Assembly: GCF_009857595.1 (NCBI RefSeq) | Contig: NZ_WWCU01000019.1 | Coordinates: forward strand, 57,143 to 121,142 | Source of the DNA: Pseudoduganella aquatica | GTDB taxonomy: Bacteria > Pseudomonadota > Gammaproteobacteria > Burkholderiales > Burkholderiaceae_D | Direction of reading: 5' to 3' | Length of the DNA: 64,000 nucleotides | Shown: piece by piece, positions 48,508 through 57,286 of the stretch | Layout: each line of letters opens with the position of its first letter | Numbering within the stretch: position 1 is the first letter of the stretch | Notes under the pieces: model-generated | What the model was told of the DNA's origin: nothing | Databases searched by the model: none | Seen by the model: only the letters and a program-made list of their open reading frames with translations | Position numbers and translations under genes: made by a program

Positions 48508-50721
48508 TCAGAGTTGTTTCAAAGCCGTCCTTACTTGTTCCACCGTCAGCAGTTCGGACAGCAACTGCGGCGGGGCGTCCCCGGGTGCGTACAGCACGTA
48601 CACCGGCACCCCGTTGCGGCCCAGCCGGGCCAATTGCTGCGTGATGGCCGGATCGCGGCGGGTCCAGTCTGCGCGCAGCAGCACGACGTTTCTGGCGTCG
48701 AAGTCCGCCAGCAGGCGGGCGTCCGCCAGCGTCGCCCGCTTGTTGAACTGGCAGGTGACGCACCACGCGGCGGTGAAGTCGACGAACACCGGCTTGCCCG
48801 CCGCGCGCGCCTGCGCCACTGCCGTTTCGGACCAGGCAGACCAGCGTGCGCCTGCCTGGGTTTCTTTCTTTGCGCTGACCTCATTGCTACCGTTGCCGCT
48901 GTCGGCGCGCAGCAGCGGGCCGGCGGTGCCGACGGCGGCCGCCAGCGTCAGCAGGCCTGCGCCTGCCAGCAGCACGCGCGTACGGCGCGTGCGGACCGGC
49001 GTGCCCAGCGTCCAGGCGGCGAAGGCCAGCGCCACCAGCATGGCCAGCGCGGCTGCCATGCCGTCGATGCCGGTCTGCTGGCCCAGCACCCAGGCCAGCC
49101 ACACGACGGTGGCGAACATGGGGAAGGCCATCAGCACCTTGAAGCGCTGCATCCAGGCGCCCGGTTTCGGCAGCACGCGAGCCAGGCCGGGCCAGCAGGA
49201 TGCGGCCAGGTAGGGCGCGGCCATGCCGAGGCCGAGCACCACGAAGATGGCCAGCGCCTTGGGGGGCGATTCCGTCAGTGCCGCGCCCATGGCGGCGCCC
49301 ATGAAGGGCGCGGTGCAGGGCGACGCTACCGCCACCGCGAGCGCGCCGCTCAGGGCGTCGTCCAGCAGGCGGTTCCTGGCGCGGAAGCTGGCCAGGGCGC
49401 TGGGCAGCATGGTGCCGAATTCGAATACGCCGGCCAGGTTCAGGCCGATCAGGGTGAACAGGGCGGCCAGCAGGAACACCACCGTCGGGGACTGCAGCTG
49501 GAAGCCCCAGCCCAGCTGTTCACCGCCCGCGCGCAGGGCCAGCAGCAGCCCTGCCAGCGCGGCAAACGACAGCACCACGCCTGCAGTATAGGCAATGCCG
49601 CCGGCGACTGCCTGTTTGCGCTCGTTGGCGTGCTGCGCCAGGCTGACCAGCTTGAGCGACAGCACGGGGAACACGCAGGGCATCAGGTTCAGGATGGCGC
49701 CGCCGATGAAAGCGAAGAGCAGCGTAAGCAGGAAGGCGGGGGCGCCGCTTGCGGCACCGGCGGAGGCTGCGCCCGCCGCGCCCGAACTAATTGCTGCGCC
49801 TGCGGCAGGCGCGTTTGCGCTTGGTGCTGAACTGGCGCCAGCCGTGCCCGGATTGGCTGTGCTGGCGGTGTTGGGCCAGCCGCCTGCAAGCGGGACAGGG
49901 ATGGACCAGCCGGCGGGCTGGGTGGCGGCTTTCAGGATGATCTGCAGCGCGGCGGGGCTCTCGCTGCGTTGCGCGGAGAGCGGAACGCGTAGCTGGAGCG
50001 TGCCATCTGTCCAGCGCTGGTCTACTTTGGCGGCGTAGTCGATCACGCCGGCATCTTCCATCATCAGGCGCAGCGGCTGGCCTTGCGCGGCGGCGGGCAG
50101 GCCGCGCACTTCCATGGCGAGCGCGTTGCCGTCCACGCGGGCGCTGGCGCTGGCTTGCGGGACTGTTACCGGCACGGCGGCGCGGGCGGCGTTGAACAAG
50201 GCTTCGTGCGCGGCCGTGGGCTGGGCGGTTGGGATGGTCAGCAGGAAGTCGCCTGATTCTGGCAGGCAGATTTCCTTGCATACCAGCCATTCGGCGTGCA
50301 GTTTGATGTCCAGCGTTTTACCCGCATAGCCTGCGGGGACGGTCACCGGCACCGGCAGCAGCACGCGGCCTTCGTAGCCGTAGTTCAGCAGGGGGCCTAG
50401 CGGCAAGTGCTGCGGCGTGGGCCAGCTAATGTCGCCGGCCGTAAATCCGGTGGGCAGCGTCCATGCGAGCGTGGTCGGCAGGCCGGAGTCGCCGGGATTT
50501 TTCCAGTAGGTGTGCCAGTGCGGCTGATGTTCGATCGATAGCCCCAGCCACAGCGGCATGCCGTGCTGGACGCCCTGCGGCGAGTGCGCCAGCAGCTCGG
50601 CCCGCACGTGGTCCGTGACGAGGGCCGTGGCCGCAGCTGCATGCCCCGGCAGCGCCGCCAGCAGCGTGACCACCACCATCCCGGCAAGCCGTGCCATTTC
50701 CGGTTTTGCGCTACGTATCAA
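48508..50721 (-). CDS. DsbD/ScsB-like protein-disulfide reductase
   Basis: Inner-membrane electron carrier that would pass reducing power from cytoplasmic thioredoxin to the periplasm. 737 residues: signal segment, an N-terminal periplasmic domain with Cys pair VCKEICLPESG (about 150), a CcdA-like membrane core of about eight helices with catalytic Cys in NLMPCVFPVLSLKL and VASPCTAPFMG, and a C-terminal thioredoxin domain with AAWCVTCQFNKRA. The 50721 start is TTG, with GGAGG 9 bases upstream; the ATG at 50697 is an alternative with a weaker site. It overlaps no gene but lies 15 bases from the ECF sigma stop, suggesting one transcript. Confidence 0.9.
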   Translation of the reverse strand: MIRSAKPEMARLAGMVVVTLLAALPGHAAAATALVTDHVRAELLAHSPQGVQHGMPLWLGLSIEHQPHWHTYWKNPGDSGLPTTLAWTLPTGFTAGDISWPTPQHLPLGPLLNYGYEGRVLLPVPVTVPAGYAGKTLDIKLHAEWLVCKEICLPESGDFLLTIPTAQPTAAHEALFNAARAAVPVTVPQASASARVDGNALAMEVRGLPAAAQGQPLRLMMEDAGVIDYAAKVDQRWTDGTLQLRVPLSAQRSESPAALQIILKAATQPAGWSIPVPLAGGWPNTASTANPGTAGASSAPSANAPAAGAAISSGAAGAASAGAASGAPAFLLTLLFAFIGGAILNLMPCVFPVLSLKLVSLAQHANERKQAVAGGIAYTAGVVLSFAALAGLLLALRAGGEQLGWGFQLQSPTVVFLLAALFTLIGLNLAGVFEFGTMLPSALASFRARNRLLDDALSGALAVAVASPCTAPFMGAAMGAALTESPPKALAIFVVLGLGMAAPYLAASCWPGLARVLPKPGAWMQRFKVLMAFPMFATVVWLAWVLGQQTGIDGMAAALAMLVALAFAAWTLGTPVRTRRTRVLLAGAGLLTLAAAVGTAGPLLRADSGNGSNEVSAKKETQAGARWSAWSETAVAQARAAGKPVFVDFTAAWCVTCQFNKRATLADARLLADFDARNVVLLRADWTRRDPAITQQLARLGRNGVPVYVLYAPGDAPPQLLSELLTVEQVRTALKQL

Positions 50722-50736
50722 GGCAGCAGCCCTCCG

Positions 50737-51969
50737 TTACAGCAGGTTGAGCGTCATGTCGATATGGCTGGCCACGGGCGCGCTGTTGACCAGTTCGCGC
50801 GCGCGCAGCATGGCCGCCTGCGCGTCGGTGTTGCGGCCCAGGCGCTTGAGCAGCATGCCGCGCACGCTGAAATAGTAGGCGTAGCCGGACAACTCGGCCG
50901 CCAGCGGCTCTATCATCACCAGCGCCGCAGTGGGTCCGCGCAGCTTGTTCACCGCCACCGCCCGGTTCAGTGTGACGATGGGCGAGGGATGCACCACTTG
51001 CAGCACCGCGTACAGGCGGTCGATTTCGGCCCAGTCGGTGCCGGAGGCGGTTTCGGCCTGCGCGTGCACCGCCGCCACCGCCGCCTGGATCTGGTAAGGC
51101 GTCAGCTCGCGGCAGTGCAGCGCCGTGTCCACCATGGGCAGCGCCTCGTCGATCAGGGCCAGGTCCCAGCGCCGCCGGTCCTGGTCGTCCAGCAGGATCA
51201 GGGCGCCCTTGGCGTCCACCCGCGCGCCGGAGCGCGCGTGCTGCAGCATCAGCAGGGCCGCCAGGCCGAGCGCGCCGCCGTCGTGCGGGAACATGCGCGC
51301 CAGCAGCCGCGCCAGGCGGATCGCCTCCTCGCACAGCTCCATGCGGATGTATTGCCGCCCGCTGCTCGAGGCGTAGCCTTCGCTGAACAGCAGATACACC
51401 ATGGCCAGCACGGTTTTCAGCCGCGCCGCGCGCTCGTGTGCGGCCGGTTCGTCGAAGGAGGTGCCGGTTTCCGCCACGCGCCGCTTGGCGCGCGCGATGC
51501 GCTGCTCCATGGCGGGCTGGCGCAGCAGGAAGGCGTGCGCCAGCTGCGCCACCGTCAGGCCGCAGACCGTGTGCAGCAGCAGCGCGATCTGGTAGGACGG
51601 CGGCAGGCCGGGATTGGCGCAGATGTAGAGCAGGCGCAGCGTGTCGTCGCGGAAGGGCACGAAGTCCAGGTTGCGCTGCAGGCCGGGCAGGGCGTCCATG
51701 CTGTCGGCCACCAGGTCGGGGTCGGAATAGGCGCTGCTCTGGTGGCGCACCGGCGCCATGCCGGCGTTGCGGCCGCAGGCCACCAGCCAGGCCAGCGGGT
51801 CGCCGGGCAGGCCGGTGCCGGGCCATAGCAGGCGTGCGCGCATCGCCGCGTCCTGCCATGCGGCCAGGGCCAGGTCGAGGTCGCGGAAGGTGCGCAGCAG
51901 CGCCGCCAGCGTTTGCGGGCGGTGCAGGGACAGCAATTGCGCAATGGTGTCGTTGTCGGGTGGCGCCAC
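50737..51969 (-). CDS. ECF sigma factor of the long (ECF42/DUF6596) type
   Basis: 410 residues. The N-terminal part has sigma region 2-like TLAALLRTFRDLDLALAAWQDAAMRARLLW and sigma region 4-like PSYQIALLLHTVCGLTVAQLAHAFLLRQPAMEQRIARAKRRV. The C-terminal half is the extra helical domain of ECF42 proteins (LFSEGYASSSGRQ, ALIDEALPMVDTALHC, RAVAVNKLRGP). Known ECF42 genes usually adjoin a DGPF/YCII protein gene; none is here. Instead a DsbD-like reductase gene follows 15 bases later. It may direct transcription in response to a signal read by its C-terminal domain. Confidence 0.88.
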   Translation of the reverse strand: MAPPDNDTIAQLLSLHRPQTLAALLRTFRDLDLALAAWQDAAMRARLLWPGTGLPGDPLAWLVACGRNAGMAPVRHQSSAYSDPDLVADSMDALPGLQRNLDFVPFRDDTLRLLYICANPGLPPSYQIALLLHTVCGLTVAQLAHAFLLRQPAMEQRIARAKRRVAETGTSFDEPAAHERAARLKTVLAMVYLLFSEGYASSSGRQYIRMELCEEAIRLARLLARMFPHDGGALGLAALLMLQHARSGARVDAKGALILLDDQDRRRWDLALIDEALPMVDTALHCRELTPYQIQAAVAAVHAQAETASGTDWAEIDRLYAVLQVVHPSPIVTLNRAVAVNKLRGPTAALVMIEPLAAELSGYAYYFSVRGMLLKRLGRNTDAQAAMLRARELVNSAPVASHIDMTLNLL

Positions 51970-52048
51970 GTCGGTTCGGTAACTCGTGCAAAGAGAGGGT
52001 AAAGGCCTAGCTTACGGCAAAGCGCGTGGCAGCGCTTAGCCGGGGGCG

Positions 52049-52074
52049 TAAAAAAACCGGGCCTGGCCCGGTTT
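52049..52074 (-). terminator. intrinsic terminator of the TetR gene
   Basis: AAACCGGGCC / GGCCCGGTTT (52054-52063 and 52065-52074) with a one-base spacer; on the minus strand a T-run (A-run at 52050-52056 as written) follows. It is 10 bases after the TetR stop codon. Confidence 0.88.
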
Positions 52075-52083
52075 CTACTGACT

Positions 52084-52785
52084 CTACTTTTGCAAGGCGC
52101 CGCCCAGGAACAGGTCCACGCCCACCTCCACCTGCCGCAGCACGTCGGGCATGGGCAGGGTCTGATTGATGACGAAGAGATAGCGTTTCAGCTGGTCGCC
52201 CATGATGCAGTTCAGCAGATGCACGGTCAGCGCTTCCGGCGTCATGTCCCCGCGCAGCTGGCTGCGGATGTCGGGGCGCGCGAAGAAGCGCTGCAGCGCC
52301 TCGCGGGTCTGCCTTGGGCCGGCCTCGAAGAAGGCCTGCGCCAGTTCCGGGTTGGACATGGACTCGGCGATCACCATGCGGTGCACGGCCAGCACCTGCG
52401 GTGAGGCCACCAGCTGGCCGAAGCGCAGGCCGAAGTCGAGCAGGATCTCGCGCAGCGGGCGCACCGAGGTTTCCATATCGTGCATGGTGGCGAAGAAGTG
52501 CGCGCAGCCGGCATTGATGACGGCCGTGAACAGGCCGGCCTTGCCGCCGAATTTCACGTAGATGGTGCGTACCGCCACGCGCGCCTGCTTGGCGATCATC
52601 TCCAGGCTGACCTTGCTATAGCCCTTTTCCAGGAACAGCCGGGCGGCGATTTCCACCAGCTCCTGGGTGCGCGCCTCGGCTTCGGACGCGCGCGGCCGGC
52701 CCGCCGTCTTGGCGGGGCACAGGGGCAGGCCGAACAGCTCGGGTTCTGGCAATAAGGATAATTTTTCTGGACTGGCGGGCGTCAT
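52084..52785 (-). CDS. TetR-family repressor of the adjoining efflux operon
   Basis: 233 residues. The N-terminal helix-turn-helix ARLFLEKGYSKVSLEMIAKQARVAVRTIYVKFGGKAGLF is unmistakable TetR; the C-terminal ligand domain follows. A proline-rich leader of about 30 residues precedes it. The ATG at 52785 was chosen because the farther TTG at 52839 lies inside the operator region. No good ribosome site is visible. It is divergent from an HlyD/EmrB/NodT efflux operon and is the probable local repressor. Confidence 0.92.
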   Translation of the reverse strand: MTPASPEKLSLLPEPELFGLPLCPAKTAGRPRASEAEARTQELVEIAARLFLEKGYSKVSLEMIAKQARVAVRTIYVKFGGKAGLFTAVINAGCAHFFATMHDMETSVRPLREILLDFGLRFGQLVASPQVLAVHRMVIAESMSNPELAQAFFEAGPRQTREALQRFFARPDIRSQLRGDMTPEALTVHLLNCIMGDQLKRYLFVINQTLPMPDVLRQVEVGVDLFLGGALQK

Positions 52786-52843
52786 GGCAGCTAGCGATGG
52801 ATTTGATCGAGATCTTAACAGATGGGGACTGTAGTCCAAATTA

Positions 52844-52867
52844 AAATGAAATGCAATCGTTTCATTT
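52844..52867. promoter_or_regulatory. candidate TetR operator of the efflux operon
   Basis: AAATGAAA (52844-52851), 8 bases, TTTCATTT (52860-52867): perfect 8-base arms directly upstream of the efflux -35 box. A second small palindrome GGACT-GT-AGTCC lies at 52826-52837. Either or both could be the repressor's sites. Confidence 0.65.
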
Positions 52868-52868
52868 C

Positions 52869-52897
52869 TTGACTTGGACTGGGACTTGGCGAATAAT
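52869..52897 (+). promoter_or_regulatory. promoter of the efflux operon
   Basis: TTGACT (52869-52874), 17 bases, AATAAT (52892-52897): a good sigma-70 promoter adjoining the candidate operator, 34 bases before the first gene. Confidence 0.75.
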
Positions 52898-52931
52898 GCA
52901 CCTATCCCATTTCATTATCCCGGAGCACTAC

Positions 52932-54017
52932 ATGTCCAACCAAGCAGAGCAAAAAATGCTGAGCGCAGCCCCTGCCGCCCCCGCCGCCACGCCGCCGAAC
53001 CGCCGCGTGCTGGTGATCGCCGGCCTGATCGCGCTGGCCGCCATCGGCGCCGGTGCGCGCATGTGGTACCGCAGCCATCATTTCGTGGAAACCGAGAACG
53101 CCTACGTGGCCGGCCACGTGCATCCGGTGTCTGCCCGCATCTCCGGCGTGGTGACCAAGGTGCTGATCGAAGACAACCAGTTGGTAAAGCAGGGCGACGT
53201 GATCGCCGAACTGGACCCGTTCGACCAGCACGTGAAAGTGGAGCAGATCGAAGCGCAGATCGCCACCGCCGAGCAGCAAGTGTTGCAGTCGGAAGCGCAG
53301 ATCGCGCAAGTGAACGCGCAGGCCGGCGCCGCCGCCGCGCAAGTGGCGCAGTCCGAAGCGCAGCTGCTGCGCGCCAGGCAGGACGCCGAGCGTTACGGCC
53401 AGCTGTACAACAGCCAGATGAAAGCCGTCTCCAAGGCTGAACTGGACGCCGCCAACGCAGGCCGCTCCAGCGCCGTGGCCGACCTGGCCGCGCGCAAGGA
53501 CAGCGCCGCCGCCGCCAAGGCCCAGACCACCGCCGCCGCCGCCGCGCGCGACGTGCTGAAGGCGCAAGTGAAAGTGCTGCGCGTGCAGCTCAAGGACGCC
53601 CAGCAGCAGCTGGCCTACAACCGCATCCTGGCACCGGTGACTGGCCGCATCGGCAAGCGCTCGCTGGAAGTGGGCCAGCGCGTGCAGCCGGGCCAGCAGC
53701 TGACCGCCATCGTGCAGGACAACGTCTGGCTCACCGCCAACTTCAAGGAAACCCAGCTGGCCGACCTGAAAGTGGGCCAGCCGGTGCACGTCACCATCGA
53801 CGCCATGCCGGGCAAAACCCTGGTCGGCCGCGTGGACAGCTTCGCGCCCGCCTCCGGCGCCCAGTTCGCGCTGCTGCCGGCCGATAACGCCACCGGCAAC
53901 TTCACCAAGATCGTGCAGCGCGTGCCGGTGAAGGTCACCTTCAAGCCGGAAGACGTGAAAGCGCTGAGCGGCCGCCTGGTGCCCGGCATGTCCGCCATCG
54001 CCGAAGTCGAACTGTAA
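52932..54017 (+). CDS. HlyD/EmrA-family efflux membrane fusion protein
   Basis: Periplasmic adaptor of a tripartite efflux pump, 361 residues. A single membrane helix (VLVIAGLIALAAIGAGARMWY, about 26-46) is followed by a biotin-lipoyl half (FVETENAYVAGHVHPVSARISGVV), a long coiled coil of heptad Glu/Gln/Ala (about 95-215), the second lipoyl half (LAPVTGRIGKRSLEVGQRVQPGQQL) and a beta-barrel domain. The ATG at 52932 has GGAG upstream. It starts 8 bases before the EmrB gene and forms an operon with it and the outer-membrane channel. Confidence 0.95.
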   Translation: MSNQAEQKMLSAAPAAPAATPPNRRVLVIAGLIALAAIGAGARMWYRSHHFVETENAYVAGHVHPVSARISGVVTKVLIEDNQLVKQGDVIAELDPFDQHVKVEQIEAQIATAEQQVLQSEAQIAQVNAQAGAAAAQVAQSEAQLLRARQDAERYGQLYNSQMKAVSKAELDAANAGRSSAVADLAARKDSAAAAKAQTTAAAAARDVLKAQVKVLRVQLKDAQQQLAYNRILAPVTGRIGKRSLEVGQRVQPGQQLTAIVQDNVWLTANFKETQLADLKVGQPVHVTIDAMPGKTLVGRVDSFAPASGAQFALLPADNATGNFTKIVQRVPVKVTFKPEDVKALSGRLVPGMSAIAEVEL

Positions 54018-54024
54018 TTAAGCC

Positions 54025-55617
54025 ATGAGCAGCACCACTATCAACCAAGCCCCGGCGCTGCCGCAGAACGGCCAGAAGGTCGACCTGCGCACCTGGATCG
54101 CTGTCGGCGCCGGCATGCTGGGCGCCTTCATGGCGGTGCTGGACATCCAGATCACCAACGCCTCGCTGAAGGACATCCTCGGCAGCCTGTCCGCCACCCA
54201 GGAAGAAGGCTCGTGGATCTCCACCGCCTACCTGGTGGCCGAGATCATCGTTATCCCGCTGACCGCGCTGCTCACGCGCGTGTTCGGCGCGCGCCGCTAC
54301 ATGATGGGCACCACCGCCTTGTTCCTGCTGTTCTCCACCCTGTGCGGCGCGGCCTGGAATCTGGAAAGCATGATCGTGTTCCGCATGGCGCAAGGCTTCA
54401 CCGGCGGCGCGCTGATACCGATGGCGTTCACGCTGGTGATGCTCAAGCTGCCGCCGTCCAAGCGCGCCGCCGGCATGGCCATCTTCGGCCTGACCGCTAC
54501 GCTGGCGCCCTCGATGGGTCCCACGCTGGGCGGCTACCTGAGCGAAATCTACGGCTGGCCCTCCATCTTCTACATCAACTGGGTGCCCGGCCTGCTGCTG
54601 ATCGCCGGCGTGGCCTACGGCCTGGATGCCGAGAAGACCAAGTGGGGCGACCTGCTCAAGACCGACTGGCTGGGCATAGGCTTTATGGCGCTCGGCCTGG
54701 GCTGCCTCACCATCTTCCTCGAAGAAGGCAACAGCAAGGACTGGTTCGACTCCGGCTTCATCATCACCTTCGCCGCGCTGGCGCTGACCGGTTTGCTGGG
54801 CTGGATAGTCACCAGCGCGACAAGGGCCAACCCCTTCGTCAACCTGGCGCTGTACGGCCAGCGCAACTTCCTGGTCGCCACCGCGCTGTCGGCGGTGTTC
54901 GGCATGGCGCTGTACGGCTCGTCCTTCCTGCTGCCGCTGTACCTGGGCCAGATCGCCGGCTACTCGCCGATGCAGATCGGTGAAGTCATCATGTGGGCCG
55001 GCCTGCCGCAGCTGTTCATCATGCCTTTCGTGGCCAAGCTGTCGGGCAAGGTGGACAACCGCATCCTGTGCTCGTTCGGGCTGCTGATGTTCGGCGTGTC
55101 CTGCCTGATGAACGCCTATATGGACGCGACCACCGGCTACGACCAGCTGCTGGCGTCGCAAGTGGTGCGCTCGCTGGGCCAGCCCTTTGTGATGCTGACG
55201 CTGTCCAACTTCGCCATGCAAGGCATCGCGCCCAAGGACATGGCCTCCGCATCGAGCCTGTTCAACATGACGCGCAACCTAGGCGGCTCGATCGGCATCG
55301 CGCTGCTGGCCACCTCGCTGTCGCAGCGCGAGCACTTCCACTCGCAGCGCCTGGGCGAAGCGGTCAACTCCTTCGCGCCGGCCGCGCAGGAGCGCATCGC
55401 CGCGTTGACGCAGTCGTTCATCAGCAAGGGCTACGAAGCGGTGATGGCGGGCGAGCAGGCGCTGAAGGCGATCGACGGCATTGTGCGGCGCGAATCCTAT
55501 GTGATGGCCTATAACGACGGCTTCTTCATCGTCAGCGCGATCCTGCTGGCTTGCATACCGGTGCTGTGGATGTCCGACAAGGTCAAGTCCCCGGGCGGCG
55601 GTGGCGGCGCGCACTAA
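54025..55617 (+). CDS. DHA2-family (EmrB/QacA-type) drug/H+ antiporter
   Basis: Inner-membrane pump of 530 residues with about 14 membrane helices. The N-terminal MAVLDIQITNASLKDILGSL and WISTAYLVAEIIVIPLTALLTRVFGARRYM are typical of EmrB-like exporters. The 7-base gap after the adaptor gene and 28-base gap before the outer-membrane lipoprotein show one operon. Substrates are probably drugs or toxic organic anions. Confidence 0.95.
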   Translation: MSSTTINQAPALPQNGQKVDLRTWIAVGAGMLGAFMAVLDIQITNASLKDILGSLSATQEEGSWISTAYLVAEIIVIPLTALLTRVFGARRYMMGTTALFLLFSTLCGAAWNLESMIVFRMAQGFTGGALIPMAFTLVMLKLPPSKRAAGMAIFGLTATLAPSMGPTLGGYLSEIYGWPSIFYINWVPGLLLIAGVAYGLDAEKTKWGDLLKTDWLGIGFMALGLGCLTIFLEEGNSKDWFDSGFIITFAALALTGLLGWIVTSATRANPFVNLALYGQRNFLVATALSAVFGMALYGSSFLLPLYLGQIAGYSPMQIGEVIMWAGLPQLFIMPFVAKLSGKVDNRILCSFGLLMFGVSCLMNAYMDATTGYDQLLASQVVRSLGQPFVMLTLSNFAMQGIAPKDMASASSLFNMTRNLGGSIGIALLATSLSQREHFHSQRLGEAVNSFAPAAQERIAALTQSFISKGYEAVMAGEQALKAIDGIVRRESYVMAYNDGFFIVSAILLACIPVLWMSDKVKSPGGGGGAH

Positions 55618-55645
55618 GAACACCAGACGAAAAGGTATAAACGAT

Positions 55646-57097
55646 ATGTTCAGTTCATTCAAAAAAATCACGCTGGCCGCCGCCGTTGGGCTGGCGCTGG
55701 CAGGCTGCAGCACCGTGGGTTCCGATTTCAGCGCGCCGAAGAACGTGGCCGACGCAGGCTTCCGCCACGCTCCGGCGGGCGCGCAAAGCGACGCGCGCCT
55801 GCCCGCGCAATGGTGGACCATCTACGGCGACGACACGCTGAACCGCCTGGAACAAAGCGCGCTGCGCGACAACCCCAGCGTGAAAGCCGCCGCGCAGCGC
55901 CTGCTGCAGGCGCAGGCGCAACTGGGACTGGCGCGCGCCAGCGAATCGCCGTCGCTGAGCGTGAACAGCGGCGTATCGAATTCGCGCACCTCGGCCAACA
56001 CCTCGCAAGGGCTGGCGCTGGGCAACCGCTCCATCCACGGCAACAACTACTCGCTGGGCGCGTCGATGTCCTACGAAGTTGACTTGCTGGGCCGTGTGCG
56101 CCGCATGGTCGAAGCAGCGGACGCGCAGGCGCTGGCCGCCGAAGCGGACCGCGACGGCGTGCTGCTGCTGCTGTCCTCGCAAGTAGCGACCACCTACTGG
56201 CAGCTGCGCGGGCTGGACACCGAGGCCGCCATCCTGAACGGAGCGCTGGACAGCCGCCGCGAAACGGAGGAACTGGTCAACGCGCGCTTCAATGCGGGCC
56301 TGTCGAATGAGCTGGACACGTCGCGCGCGCGCATCGAACGCGCCAACGCCGAAGCGGATCTGCAGGAAGTGCAACGGCAGCGCAACACGCTCGAGCACAG
56401 CCTGGCCACGCTGACCGGCGCCTCGCCGTCGGCCATGCGGCTGCCCGCCGCTGCGGCGGCCGGCCTGCCGCAGCCGCCGGCGATACCGGTGGGCCTGCCG
56501 GCCAGTTTGCTGTCGCAGCGGCCCGACCTGGCCGGCAGCGTCGCCACGCTGCGCGCCGCCAACGCCCAGATTGGCGTGGCCGAAGGCGGGTTCTACCCGT
56601 CGATCAGCCTGACCGGCAATTTCGGCTTCGCCTCCGAGAGCCTGAGCGAGATCGCCAAGGGCGGCTCGCGGCAGTTCAGCATCGGCCCGCTGGCCTTGTC
56701 GCTGCCGATCTTCGACGGTGGCCGCAACCGCGCCAACCTGGCGCTGGCCAAGGCGCGCTACGAAGAAGCAGTAGCCAACCACGAAGGCAAGCTCCTGACC
56801 GCGCTGCGCGAAGTGGACGACGCGCTCTCGGACGTGCAGCAAAAGCAGAAGCAGGAGCTGGTGCAGGCGCAATCGCGCGAAGCCGCCGCGCGCGCCTACG
56901 TGGTCGCGCGTGCCCGCTACGAGCGCGGCGTATCGACCTACCTGGACGTGACGGACGCACAGCGCAGCAGCCTGGCAGCCGACCGCGCCGCCGCGCAAAT
57001 CACCACCCAGCGCCTGCTCGCCACGGTCGCCGTCGCCCGCGCCCTCGGCGCCGGCTGGCAGCCCCAAGGCCCCCTCGCCACCATCGCCTCCCGCTAA
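55646..57097 (+). CDS. NodT-family outer-membrane efflux lipoprotein
   Basis: TolC-like channel subunit of 483 residues. The signal peptide MFSSFKKITLAAAVGLALAGC ends at an LAGC lipobox, so it is lipid-anchored. Repeated coiled-coil and beta-strand segments are present (PAQWWTIYGDDTLNRLEQSALRDNPSVKAAAQRLLQAQAQLGLARA, and its counterpart GPLALSLPIFDGGRNRANLALAKARYEEAV). The ATG at 55646 was preferred over an open frame to 55601. Last gene of the efflux operon, followed 4 bases later by a long palindrome. Confidence 0.94.
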   Translation: MFSSFKKITLAAAVGLALAGCSTVGSDFSAPKNVADAGFRHAPAGAQSDARLPAQWWTIYGDDTLNRLEQSALRDNPSVKAAAQRLLQAQAQLGLARASESPSLSVNSGVSNSRTSANTSQGLALGNRSIHGNNYSLGASMSYEVDLLGRVRRMVEAADAQALAAEADRDGVLLLLSSQVATTYWQLRGLDTEAAILNGALDSRRETEELVNARFNAGLSNELDTSRARIERANAEADLQEVQRQRNTLEHSLATLTGASPSAMRLPAAAAAGLPQPPAIPVGLPASLLSQRPDLAGSVATLRAANAQIGVAEGGFYPSISLTGNFGFASESLSEIAKGGSRQFSIGPLALSLPIFDGGRNRANLALAKARYEEAVANHEGKLLTALREVDDALSDVQQKQKQELVQAQSREAAARAYVVARARYERGVSTYLDVTDAQRSSLAADRAAAQITTQRLLATVAVARALGAGWQPQGPLATIASR

Positions 57098-57101
57098 GCA
57101 G

Positions 57102-57162
57102 CCTGAGCCGCATTCCCCCAACTTCGGGGTCTGACCCCGAAGTTGGGGGAATGCGGCTCAGG
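57102..57162. repeat. perfect 30-bp-arm palindrome with GGGGTCTGACCCC centre
   Basis: Arms 57102-57131 and 57133-57162 are perfectly complementary around a single T. The centre reads CGGGGTC-T-GACCCCG, the core shared with palindromes at 11355 and 17791. It begins 5 bases after the stop codon of the efflux lipoprotein gene, so it may stop or protect that transcript. There is no T-tract. Confidence 0.9.
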
Positions 57163-57234
57163 TCGCTTGTAGGATTCGGCTGAAAGCTTAGGAAAAGGGG
57201 CGGCGAGGGCTCTGCAAGATTGTTTCATCCGTGT

Positions 57235-57261
57235 TAAATTCCTTCCAGTTATTTCCGATTG
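57235..57261 (+). promoter_or_regulatory. probable FliA (sigma-28) promoter of the chemoreceptor gene
   Basis: TAAATTCC, 11 bases, TCCGATTG (57235-57242, 57254-57261), close to the flagellar consensus TAAAGTTT-N11-GCCGATAA. It lies 25 bases upstream of a chemotaxis receptor gene, the expected target class. Confidence 0.7.
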
Positions 57262-57286
57262 TCAATAATAGGACTGGGATACCGGC

